A DNA stretch of 64,000 nt, from positions 1,441,955 through 1,505,954 of the forward strand of contig CM068593.1 of the NCBI GenBank assembly GCA_035048485.1, read 5' to 3'. The position numbers were made by a program, and so were the translations under genes. Below, piece by piece: positions 42,946 to 55,390 of this stretch. This DNA is from Pteria penguin. Lineage: Eukaryota; Mollusca; Bivalvia; Pterioida; Pteriidae. The notes beneath the pieces were generated by a model. The model was given only the letters and a program-made list of their open reading frames with translations, made no database searches and was not told the origin of the DNA. The first letter of the stretch is position 1. The number at the start of each line of letters is the position of its first letter.

Positions 42946-43204
42946 TTGATACTATAATATAGATCTACCTCTAACTTGATACAATGACATAGATCTACCT
43001 ATAACTTGAATTCACTAGTTTAAATTCTCCTGTAACTTGAAACTATAGAACAAATATAACTGTAGAATGATACCATAGTATAGATTTACCTGTAACTTGA
43101 AAACATAGTACAGATTTACCTGTAATTTTATACTGTGTTACAGATGTAGCTGAAATATGATGTTACAAATTTATATGAATATTAAATACAAAAAAGGTTA
43201 GTGA

Positions 43205-43640
43205 AAAACATAGGATTCAAACTCAGAACCTTTTAGTCACAAGCCATATATTTCACCTACTGAGTCTCACTCTCTTAAGGGGACTGATCACCATGGGTCT
43301 CAAACACAGAGCGTTTCAGTCAAATGCCATACCATTTACATATCACTGTCTTCATAACAATTATGGATGCCATAGAACTCAAATTCAGAACCTTTCGATG
43401 ACATGCAATACAATTCACCTACTGAGACTCACTCTCAAAACCTTTCAGTCAGAAGCCATATAATACACCTACACAGTCTCAAAAAATATGGTGGATATCC
43501 TAGGACTCATTCTCTGATCCTTTCAGTGAAAAGCCATAAAATTCATCGAGTGAATCCAATTATCTCATTAGAAATGATGAATATCATAGAACTCTCTGAA
43601 CCTCTCAGTCACAAGCCATGCAATATACCTACTGCGAATC
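43205..43640 (-). repeat. tRNA-like tandem array, copy c
   Basis: About 5 units, partly shortened, with the same words as at 34,975 (TCAGAACCTTT, CACAAGCCATA, TTCACCTACTGAGTCTCACT). It lies directly upstream of the promoter block of TRIM copy 5. Confidence 0.65.
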
Positions 43641-43789
43641 AATACAAGAGGAAGTATACTATTTATATACGAATGCTATTACCTAATGCACACCGGAAAT
43701 CACATTATTCTAATTCATATTTCACCCTCCCCTTCTCTAAACTCTTTCATTGAAAAGTTGTTTGTGTCCATTATCGTGAAGCAGGTAGG

Positions 43790-44115
43790 TATTTAAAAAT
43801 GAGTATAGACCTGTGCCGCGGCAGTTTTCCAAAACGAAAACAGATAAATTCTTATCAATCTTTAACTTACCGTAATGCGCATCTTTCCCAGGGGTAACAT
43901 ACTCTCTATTTTAAATCAACCCACCAATGTTCAGTTAAGCCCCTTATTCTCTTCTCATTTTCGGTTTGAAAATTATATTCGAACTATGTAAGTTTAAAAC
44001 AATAGACACTGGCTGGATAATACCCAGTTTACAAACATATTGAACAAGAAGCAAGAAGAACGGAATCACCCCATACAACCTGGAGCTTAATACAAAAACA
44101 TGGAAATACCTGCAG
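43790..44115 (+). promoter_or_regulatory. Conserved promoter and noncoding first exon of TRIM-like copy 5
   Basis: The TATTTAAA box is at 43,790-43,797. The donor CTGCAG/GTAAGAC is at 44,115/44,116 and the acceptor TTTTACAG ends at 44,479. The block is preserved although the coding part is ruined. Confidence 0.5.
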
Positions 44116-44492
44116 GTAAGACAAAATTATATATCATCATATATTTTACAACGGTTTAAGGAACACAGAAGAAGGATTCAGTGACGATTCGGCCAATGTT
44201 AAGAGTTTTCATCGGAATGCGTAGAAACCAGCTGTAATGCTACTAATGGGGGACGGAAAGGGGATATTAACTAAAGACTTTTTTGTTGAAAAAAGCATCA
44301 ATACGTCAAACTATTCGTTTATTTTTGTCATATGTGACATATATGCCCTTTGAAGCCGATGTATATACGGCGAACTTCAATAAGAAGAACTTTATAAAGT
44401 AGGCTGCATATCAGTTTAAAAAGCTTTTAATAACAATCATAAATAAGATGGCTATAATTTATTGTTCTGTATTTTACAGATGATCAGTACTA

Positions 44493-46061
44493 ATGGCACA
44501 AGCTCGTGGCTACCAGAAAGCGGTGCCTCGTGAATTCTGCGGTAAACCTGCAAAATATCAATGCCAGAACTGTGATGGCCCTCCATCTAAAACGTGTAAA
44601 GAGGAGCATGAGAAGGAAAAAAACCCACATCACAAGTATATACTCTACTCTCAGAAAGAAAACAATATTTGTGAAACACAGTGGACATAAATATCTGCAT
44701 TGGTGTGAGAAATGTATGAAACCATGTTGCCCAGAATGTGCTATTACATTACATAATAGACACACGATGATCACTCTAGAGAACGCGCTACGTGCAAAAA
44801 GGACAGAGTTAGAAAAAAAAATTCGACGGTCTCTTTAAAACAAGTTTGACAAAATTGTGGACACTTATTCAGGAAGCCAGACAAATGAGGAAAGATTATA
44901 CAACGAGCATTCAGAAGATTGACGACGACGTAGTTGCCCAAGCGAGCCGAATTCTTGCAGTGGTAGATGAAAACATAGAAAAGATGCGCAACGAGCTCCG
45001 AAAAATACAAATTAGATGAATTAAAAGAAGGTAACGACATCCGTCTGTTAGACTGCACACTTGAATTTTGATGACACGGCAGCTATTCTAACACTTACAT
45101 GCATGATACTCACCTCCAAGCTATAAACCTCGCGAAATCAAAGACCAGACTATAATGACCATGCTCGGGAACCTGACCACTACAATGCAGAGTATAAAGA
45201 AGGATCAAACAAAAATTACCGCGGATGTAACACCTCCACCTTTATCACAATCACCCTAAACACAAGCCGTAGTATCCTCTTTTAATGCTGGGTATGATCA
45301 CCCATATATAACATGTACCACATCATCAAGTCTGGCCTGGGTGAAGATTGGTGTTACCAACCTACAGCTAAAGGACCGTCACGGCACAAATTTTACAATG
45401 TAAATTTAAATATTGTATATTTTTATTTAGCCCCAAATTTTACAAATTACTGGACATTCATCAATAAATCAATGGCAGAAGCACTGGATTCTGTTTCGAA
45501 GACGTCACGAATTGGGAGATATTCTATTTAGTGATGTAGACAATAAGCGTATCGTGTCAGCGTCAAAGGGAGCGACGTCATGGAGATTTACTACCTTAGT
45601 ATCTACACAGAACAAGCAGTGGGGTATTTGCTGCTTACGTAATGGTGACGTCATCTTCACGTATCCTCGGGATGAACACCGAGTTATCCAGTACAATAAG
45701 GTGGGTGGCATTATAGATGAGTTTGATGAAAGCTTGTTCACATTACCAATAAGAGTAGAAGGGAATGTTGTCAACAATGATCTATATGTGTAACTGTAAC
45801 GAACGGAAAGACAATAGTTTACGTTACGAGTATACGGGATCTGATACATTTTATCCATTGGACGTCAGTACTGATAGCAGTGGCAGCGTCCTCATCGCCG
45901 ACGACAGGATAAATATCCTAGACAAGGACGGAATGTTTATAAGGTATATACAACCTCCTGGATTGAAGGCACTATGGTACATTGATGTAAACAGTGAGGG
46001 AAACACGTGGATCTGGGATTATGAAGGAAAAGTGAAAATAGTGAAACACAAGTTAATGTGA
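44493..46061 (+). pseudogene. TRIM-like copy 5, heavily broken
   Basis: It starts at the family ATG and ends at the family stop, but has many lesions. B-box 1 loses Cys ligands (VPREFC, PPSKTC). A frameshift follows near 44,665, and an A-run insertion near 44,815 breaks the coiled coil. About 65 foreign bases lie at 45,189-45,255. The stretch about 45,395-45,495 replaces propeller code with text resembling the family's own 3' flank (TTTAGCCCCAAATT, ACAAATTACTGGACAT). The propeller resumes (GDILFSDVDNKRIVSASKG) and breaks again near 45,790 (CGTTTGTGAC-type text shortened). Confidence 0.92.
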
Positions 46062-47400
46062 CAGAAAATATCGATCCATAAAAGTACAAATGTATCTGGA
46101 TATCAAATACAGAAAATTTTTATAACAGTCATATAAGATGTGCGTAATGATTTTTTGGGAACTTATTTAGCCCCAAATTAATATAGTTTCCAATTTTTCA
46201 ATCTGTTGCTGACGTACAATAATCTATTTTATGAATTTTACAAATTACTGGACATCATCAATAAAAACTGTCAATTCACGTTATTTTGAATTCCTGTTGA
46301 TCGTGTTTATTCATTTGCTTTTCCAGTAATTTACCTGTAACTTGTAGTATCTCATATTTCCATGGTAATCCAAATATTGTCATTATTAGAAGAAATACGG
46401 CACATTGATTAAACTTCAATAATTGATGAAGCTTACTGTAAAAAAAGAAAAATGAAAGGACTTGAAAGTCCTCAAGGTCGGAATTGCATGGTCAAGTACA
46501 TCAAAGGTAATAAAGTCGTGATCCACCAAGAGATCACACACCAAGCGTGTAATGTTTAGGATCAGTATTGACAAAAACACGGTCTGCGCACAGGTGCTCG
46601 TTTTCATATAAACAACGGCTCCACCCTGTACACCCCCGTACGTCTCCGTCTCGTACTATATAGTTATCTCATTCTCTCTTATCACTTTTGATCTTGACAG
46701 TAGTGTGAAATTAGCAATCTGGACAGTCTCCCGCTGTACATGTACATTTGGGGAAAACCACGTCTACACATGTAGATCTATAAATAACTGGCTTCTTTTA
46801 GTAGCATTGCACATCAACAACTACCAAGACGTTTGTTTATCGTTGTGACGAGAAGATTGTAGAGTACTTTGAATTCCACTGCTATATAAAGAAGCGATAT
46901 TCTCAAGTTTTGTTAATTATAATACAACGGATACTAGTACGGACTAGTAGTGTACTTCTTATTACGGCGCAGCTACACAATAATGTCAATCGTACTTTTT
47001 CGGGACTTTCCGTCGAGTATTCGGAAAGACTGCATGTCCTCCAGCGCATGAATGTATTAAACTCGTCTATATCGATGAAATAACGGCACATCTATTTTCT
47101 CATCTGATCAAACTTATCTTGTATTGACTCGTACAATATGAACTATAAGTACTAGAAGTAAATCTAATCACGCTTTTTCTAAATATCGACGCACTATTTA
47201 TACACGAGGAGGTATTTTCTGCGTTACACGCATTCACCACAGCATATTGTAACGACTAGGGTCTGGAATTGCTACGCAATTCCGACCAAAAAAAAAAAAA
47301 AACAAAGAAAGAAAAATATGGGGGAGGGGGAGAAAAAAAAAGAAAGAAAACAAAGGAAAATAATATTCACAAATTCCTATTATTTCATTTTCTAAATTGA
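46062..47400. other. 3' flank of copy 5 and spacer
   Basis: 46,080-46,470 is the family 3' flank, with AATAAA-like text at 46,259. Beyond it I see no gene. There is an A-rich run at 47,287-47,360. Confidence 0.45.
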
Positions 47401-48115
47401 ATTCCAAATTTATCCCCTAAATTTTATTAACAGCTATTAACACGATATTATAGTGCGGGAACTTTAAATGTGTCACGCCTATCACGACACGGGACATCGG
47501 TTTGGAATTCTATATGAAAGACACGACACCGCGTGCATACGGCGGGTGTAGAACCCGGGATCTCTCGGACACAATTCGTTCTAGTGGAGAGAGATACGTT
47601 AGTAGTGTAAATGACAATGCTGTGCATTTGCAGTATTTTTGTTTCTTATAAAATACAGAAATGTATGTGTGAATAGATGCGCAACTATATATCTTAATTT
47701 ATATAGATACATTAGACGTGTGGTGCATAAGAGTATACATACACACGAGTTTTCTATTTAGGGGTTTGCTTAATGTAGGGCCTTCCATATCAATATGTTA
47801 TATATCATTATGCAAGAATTTTGTAAAAATAAATGTACGTATACGTGTTTAATATATCGTTACAGAGTGCCTAAATATATGAGAGTCATGTTGACCCAAT
47901 GTGACCCTCAAACATTGTAAAAGGATTTATATGTTTATACTGATTAAAAAAATACAGTAATCTATTAAAATTAGAATATAAAGTAAACATACTCCTTGTT
48001 TGAAACGTTTTAAGGAACAACTAAAGAGTATCTCCCTCCTGCATAGCGATTTCCTTAGATTGATTCTTTTGCTCATATTTTCTGCCACTTTGGTTTAAAC
48101 ACTACTCTCCATATT
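47400..48115. repeat. Dispersed repeat R2, copy d
   Basis: Landmarks TTTATTAACAGCTATTAACAC, CGACACGGGACATCGGTTTG, GAACCCGGGATCTCTCGGAC and, after AT-rich extra sequence, TAAAGAGTATCTCCCTCCTG. It forms the border between the TRIM array and the WD40 gene. Confidence 0.6.
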
Positions 48116-49271
48116 TATATATTTTATTACAATTCCAATTTTCCCACTATGAGCCACACTGAAGAGATACCAGTTGTTGAGATGCGCATCTGGTGTATAA
48201 AATCATAACATATAAATCTTCTTACAGTGAATTAAAAATGCCGACGCCAACCACATATGGACGTTGGGCCGACGTGGTCATGCTATCTGGAATAACACAG
48301 TATCACACACATCGCCATGTATCCTTCAGTCCTCATTTTTGTGATAATTATCTTACCTTGAAATTGAAACTGCGACTTTTACGAATTAGAGAAACTATAA
48401 ATAGCTGGTATGAAATATTTATTTTTACAAGCACTTTAAACATTTCACAAGAAAACATTGCTATAGATTTCAAGCTATAAATAATATCTCTCCCTAACAT
48501 AACAGAGTATTCTTCAGTGAAATTCTACTATGGCACATACAAAATGCAATCATCAACAACCCCCGGGTAAATGCACTACGGGCAGATAACTCGCTACAAC
48601 AACGAAACAAAAATATTCTTTTTCAATTCAATGTAAACATCTTTCAAAAACAATCATGTTTTGCAATTAGAATTTCTAAATCATTGAAATATAATTTAAT
48701 TATTGTTATTTATAGTTAAATTTCATTTTATCATTTCTTTTCGTCATTAAAGTTCGCTACATTATCCAAAAATATATTATTATGCATGTTGTATGGGAAT
48801 ATCTTCAGATCATAGATTTTTGTTCCATATTTGGAATAAATCTACTGCGTAATCTTAAAAGACTGATAATTTATGTGTCACTCAATAGGCGGTATGTATT
48901 ATGTTATATTCCATACAACAGATAAGTAAAATAAAAGTTCTTACACAAAATACCAAAGGCATGCTGACCAATACTAAAATACACTGTATTTTCAAAAGCT
49001 ATTAATTCTTATAGAAATGCATGCTAAGCAAACTTTATGAATAAAATGCTACTCTTTTGAATTGTTTTCCCTTTTTTTCATTCAATACTTAATTTGAATC
49101 GTAGAATTTTTAATGAGAATATTGTAAATTACTAAAATTGTCGTTAAATAATTTATGACAATGAATTGCAGTAAATATTGAAAATATTAATGTATCATTA
49201 TAAAACTGTGCTTTCCAGGCAGAGGCAATTTAGACATTGAAATTTAGTGACAAACAATTGTACATCAAGTT
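48116..49271 (-). other. 3' flank (probable 3' UTR) of the TM-WD40 gene
   Basis: This stretch is duplicated with the gene at 10,790-11,768. A minus-strand AATAAA occurs at 48,418-48,423. The plus-strand open frame at 48,193-48,480 has no recognisable domain and I do not call it a gene. Confidence 0.4.
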
Positions 49272-49520
49272 TTAGGAACTGATCTGTCGTCGAATTTTTG
49301 TGCGTACCACCTGCAGCATGATCAGTTTTCGTGCTCCGAACTTGTCACCGAGGGCAACAATGGTTCCCTTGTCATGGCTCATGGTGACGTAGAAGACATC
49401 AACACCGGTGGTGAATGCACATATTTCTGTTCCGTTCTTCATTCTCCACAGTCTAATAGTGCCGTCCCTTGATCCAGACACTACTATCTCGTTGTCGGGT
49501 GAAATAGCTACACACCAAAC
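49272..49520 (-). other. TM-WD40 gene, last coding exon
   Basis: Begins VWCVAISPDNEIVVSGSRDG after acceptor ATGACAG, phase 0. It holds the final WD40 blades and ends in RQISS and a TAA stop. Confidence 0.85.
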
Positions 49521-52500
49521 CTGTCATAAACAAGAGTAAACACTTTATCTCTTTCTCAGAACATCATCCTATACAAAATTTATCACTGCCTTGCCTGCAT
49601 ATTTGTGGGCATGTCCTTGGTGATTTTTGTCATACAACTTTGTCAGATGTCTTCAGTTTTCTTTTCCTCACAAATGTTTGGTAAACATTGAATGTATATA
49701 TTTGTATATCTTACAACCCCTTTTTCAGCTCTACAGGGTTTATTTAATTATATTTAATTATCATATGTTTATAATTTTGTTTTGAACTACAAAGTAGAAT
49801 GTTAACATTTAATATGTCCAATATCCCTGTAATTATGTCTATGTTCCAATACTCTCTTTTCCGTTTTAATTTTGGTATATGTAACATAGATAAAACTGAA
49901 AAAGATGGGGCAGGTAGCTGAATTCTTGACCACCCTGTAAATCTACTGCTTTCTAGAATTACTACATTGAGAAATGTTAAAATGTCTTACCTCATCTGTG
50001 TGGCCTGATAAAGCATTGATCTGCCTCTCACTCTGCATATCCCAAACCTTGAGGGTTCCGTCTGCTGAGGCCGACACCAAATATCTATTGTCCTCAGATA
50101 ACACTACAGCCTTGACCTCTTTACTGTGTGCATGAACCCCTGACCCAGATAATAGTTGTCGGCTGGGTTGGGCTGTACGAAGGCTCCACACGACCAAATC
50201 ACCATTACGTAACCCTGTAACGGCCTCATCACGTGGTAATATAACAGTACAATCTGGATTGGCATCCAGACGCAGTAAACCTGGATCATTTATATTATAA
50301 CTAGTTTGGCCCATGTCGAATACCACAAATTCAGCATGGTTGTCGAAAGTGTTTGTAAATCCTGCTACGCAGTATTTATCATTTTGTGAAAGTTTTAAGA
50401 AATTGATATAGTCGTTATTTCCTACTGGTGCATCATACTTCATTTCTTTGACGGCTTGATTGCCTAATAAATCCCAAACAATTATAGACGTAGCATTTCC
50501 AAATCGTTCTGATCGACCAAACACCACTTTATCAGGATCTGACATAACACAGAGTGCAGAACATGTTTCTTCCGATCCCATTTCTAATGGTCTGCCTGTT
50601 GAGTAGTCCCAGATCTGAAAGTAGGAAAATAAGAGTTGCTTTTTTAACAATCTTGTTTCTTACACAGATGTTTTATGGTGAATGATCATTCATGTGTTTC
50701 ACATTTATCACAAAAATTCAAATCTACAAGAAAATTTTATTCTGTAAATTAATTTCAAAATAATTTTTAGATATGACTCTAACCCTTTCTTCTTTTATTT
50801 TATTTTTGACTTGCTTAAAACAACACTATAATACAAGGCCAATGCGACTTGATCACTTACAAATATAATACAAGAGATGTCAGAAGACAACGGAGCAACC
50901 AAATTTGAATAGCAAAAGGTTTTATAAGCAGGTCAATCTTTAAGGCCAAAGGCTAAATATTAAAAGAATTGATAAGTAATGAAAGGTCTTGTCACAAAGA
51001 ATATATACATGAAATATCTCTTGCTGTTCATAAGTGATGACCAAGGTAAAACTTTTTTTTAAAAGGTCAAACTTCAAGGTTAAGGTAACAAAGTGAAACA
51101 TGTTGGTACTCAGTGAAAGGTCTGGGTACAAGAAATACAAATAAGAATTATTAAAGCCCTGTCTCTAGGATAATGTTTTGTCTACAGAAGATGACGATGG
51201 TGCCGACAGCAACGATGCCGGAGTATGGCAATAGCTCTCTGAGCATTCGTCCTGACAAGCTAAAACTCAAGGATTTCTGTAAATCAGGGGATAGGTCTGG
51301 TAGAAATTAGGAGTTAATGATTTATTTACCATCAATACTATGATAAAAAGAATTGCAGATCCTTGTAAATCAGGGGAGAGGAAAGGTAGCAGGGAGAAAT
51401 GAGTGACTTATCTACTTACAACAATATCATAAAAACTTCACAGAACCCTAAATTTCAGGGGCAGATCAGGTAGCAGGGAGAAGTAAGTGACTTGACCACT
51501 CACAACAATATCAGAAAGTTGGAATTCCATTGAGTACATCGGATATCTTGGGAACCTTACTTTCATGAGGTAATGTGTAGTATAACAATGACCTGAAGTT
51601 TTTTGTTGGTGACTCCTTTCCTTGTTGAGTAGTCGTTAATCTCGAGATCAGCATGGACGGCACCGACTAACAAACGGTCGTTACAGGCCAGGTGGAGGTT
51701 GGTGGAGCCTACAGTATCACCTTTCATGATGCGTAGAAGTTCGCCAGTCTGTCAAAGAATCGTACAGAGCTATATAATGCTATGAAAATACATTGATTTA
51801 TTGTGTCTTATGTCATACTAAATAGAACGTCAGTACCATACTTTTCTCCTGGCAGACAGGTTAAGGGTCAATGTTATAAATTATACTGACTTCGGATTAT
51901 TTCCTCGGGTTTAAAAGTAAATAAATGAAATGCTGATCTTTCTGCTTTTACCCAAGGCTTTGTACATATGTGTATTCCATAATGTGAAGAAGTTAGGTAA
52001 AAGGTCAAATGATGCGAAAATTCATGCTTTATGATATCCCATTGTAATTGTTTTAAGATTCTGCACTAAAATAAGACTCATACAGTGAATAGTAATTTAT
52101 TATATTGTGCCGGTGCAGGAAAGAGAAATGTATCTAATATAAATAATGGATGGATTTTACTCTTACAAAGGTTGAAAAACTGCATCATTGCACAAAGTAT
52201 ATGTGTTAACCAACCAAAAATATAAAAATCATTTTTAATTTTTATTTTACTTTTCTCAAACTTTCAAGCATTAAAGTTGAAATCGAATTCCTTTTGGAAA
52301 GCATTTGTATCAAACACAAAAAAAACTAAATCGTGTTAGCAAATACATGCCGGTATAAAATGGCAAACCGATATCTTTGTGTTGAAATGCTTCTTCACTA
52401 AATCCTTAAAACAGAGTTGAGGTACATACATATTGACACTGTCAGTGATCTGAACTTGTTACTACGACACTTAGTATGCAAATGCCATTACCTGCATATC

Positions 52501-55308
52501 CCAGACTTGTGGAGGTCCAAGACTTGACCCAGTGACTACACTGCGTCCGTCGGCAGCCATCAAGCAGCAGTCCACACGCACCTCGTCTCCAGCTGCTCCT
52601 GGAGTGACGGCGCCACTGGAGTTCAAACTGTAGGACACAAGCTGAGAACCACCTTGACTCGACATCATTGTGCGCATGCTTTGAACCTACAGGGGTATAA
52701 ATAATATGTATCATTTATAATTGGTATTCATAAATTTATAATGTGTGAAAAAAACAAGAAATATGGTACTTCAAAAATCTAATAATAATATATTGTGTAT
52801 TGTATAACTTCGGTATAATAAATATTCTAAGATCCAGAGCATTACAATGAATCTCATGTTATCTATATTTTGATCCAAAAGTATTAAAAGAACAAACGAG
52901 CTGTTTTCATAATTTCATATCTGAACTTAACTTCTCCAAACAGACCAGCACAAAATTGAAAAATGCAAATAAAGACTTCATTTTACTGATTTTTATTGTT
53001 ACAGTATGGTCTTTTTACATGCAACTTAAGACTCTATCTAATCAAACTAGAATTATTGATGGATTTTTTTTTCTAATATCTGAAATAAAAGTCTATTTAA
53101 TAAAAAGTGGCATGCAGTAGTCTAAAGTACACAGATAGCACATTCTATTTGGAGTTTTGATGTAGGGTCATCCATGATGTTATGCTAAGGAAGGGGAAGG
53201 GGGAACAAGATTGCTGTTTAATTATGGCAATCAGCAGTATATATTCTATGGTACCTTCAAAAAATGATTTATACTGCTTTCGTGTTTTGTTTTGTTTTTT
53301 TTTTTTATATCTTTTTTATTTTGACTATTTGTCTTATGTTCTTTAATTAATTGGTGATATAAATCTTTGATCAGTAATCTGTGAATAAAAACAGAATATG
53401 ATATGTGTATTCACAACACACAATAAAAATCACGTAGGTAAAACTGTTAATAAACATGAAAAAAATATTAAAGAAATCAAAATCAAATCAAGGAAATATT
53501 TTCATCATGCAATATTCAAAGGTATACAGAAGCTTATGATCATAGTTATTCCTTTTTGATAAAAGAAAGGATAAAAGATATCACAGAAAACAATAGAAAG
53601 TGATCTTTCAAAATGTAAAACAATAGGAAACTTATCAGAAACTGATCTTTCAAAATGTAAAATAAATTGGATACTTCATGCCCATGTAAGCCATGTATAC
53701 ACTTGATGCAAACATGAGAAGTTTAATTTGATAACTAATCCATGCAGTTGTCAGACTTTGAAATACAACCTTGTCCAACGACCAATGAATGCCATTCATA
53801 ACATCAATTTAAAACCGGCAAGTCTTCATTGTTCTGACTGAAGTTGGATTTCAAAATGTCCAACACAAAACAAATTATAAATAATTAACATGCCACATGC
53901 ACAAGAGTGAAGGGTGTTACGATGAAAATGTGTCTACTGACTATCTATGAGTATCAATTATGAATTTATGAAAAGTTGAGGTCAACATCCTGCTTTTTTA
54001 TCCAATCTTCTCAAATATATATATTTCTTTCAGACATCTCCCTCCTTTTTATATATAAATGTATGTTGAAATTTCTGATAATTTAGACTTTATCTACCGG
54101 GTATCTTAAATGTAATAAGATTTGTATAAATCTGAAAAGAATATCCCCCAATTTTGGGGGTTTTTTGGGGGGTTCTTTTTTTTTTTTTTTTTGGTTTTTG
54201 TAATATATGCATATGTATACGGTATGAAAACAATGAAAAGATAGTCAATAGACACTCCTGAAGTATGATATGTTTTCATAGTAATGAAAAAATGACTTAC
54301 AATGAAATCTTTGCGATAGCTTTGCTGCAAGCGATGTAGAAAAAAATGTGAAAACCAAGCAATCTACATTACTACGACAGAGCCTTCAATTGTCACAAAA
54401 TGTTGAGGAGACAGACGGATAGGTGTGGATCTTGCCCCTCCCACTTCCTCTAACATATCTATATTCCCATGCCTCCTTTAACCACTCCCTAAGTTTTCAA
54501 TTCCTTTCTCTCCCCTTCCACACATTTCCTACATCGTTTTCTTTTTGTACATCTCATTGGTGACTTCTGCCCTACAGCTAAGTCAGATGTCTTTCCCTTT
54601 CCCTTTCCCCACTACACCCGTTCCCTTCTACCCCGTCTGCCAACTCGATGTAGGAATAAATAACTGACGTTCAGACTCCTCCAGATGCATTAGGTTATTC
54701 AACATAAGCAAAAAATTAAATCTTGGGGTTTTCAGTTTTATCTTTTTTTAAGATTTTGTTTTAATTTTCTAAAAATCGAGAAATAAAATATTGAACACGT
54801 GAATGTCTATACTATCCTTATAAATATATGTACATGCTTTGGATATGGCCACCAATCTTCAATAATTATTAGCATCATTAATTTTACAGTTTTCAAGAGA
54901 CATATTACCTGAGCCTAAACTTAAAAAAATTAAAGTGATTTACGTATAAACCAAATTGACATAATTGTAAAAAAAAAATACAATTCTTGTTAATATAAAC
55001 CTTTTAATCGAGGATTAACAGGAATACAACCATAATGCATCTTGAGAAATAATCGGGTAAAGTAAAAACCAAATTATTAAAAAAAACTATATCTCAATTT
55101 TAATTTTCTTCTCCGTTTGGGCAACTGAAGAGATTTGCATGTTTTATTTTACTTTTTTTTTTTTTTTTTTTTTGTTTTTTTTTTTTTTGTTTTTTTTTTT
55201 GTTTCTTTTGCTTTGTTTTGCTTTATTTTTATTTTTATTTTTACTTACTCTGCAAATTCCTTTTTGCAAGCATTTTAACGATCAATATAAATGCACTGTG
55301 ACATTTGT

Positions 55309-55390
<82 letters not shown>

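Noticed and set aside
43403..43753. 116-codon plus-strand frame
   Set aside because: It runs through the tRNA-like tandem array and has no recognisable domain.
48193..48480. 95-codon plus-strand frame
   Set aside because: It has no domain, lies antisense in the probable 3' UTR of the WD40 gene, and the duplicated locus does not preserve it.
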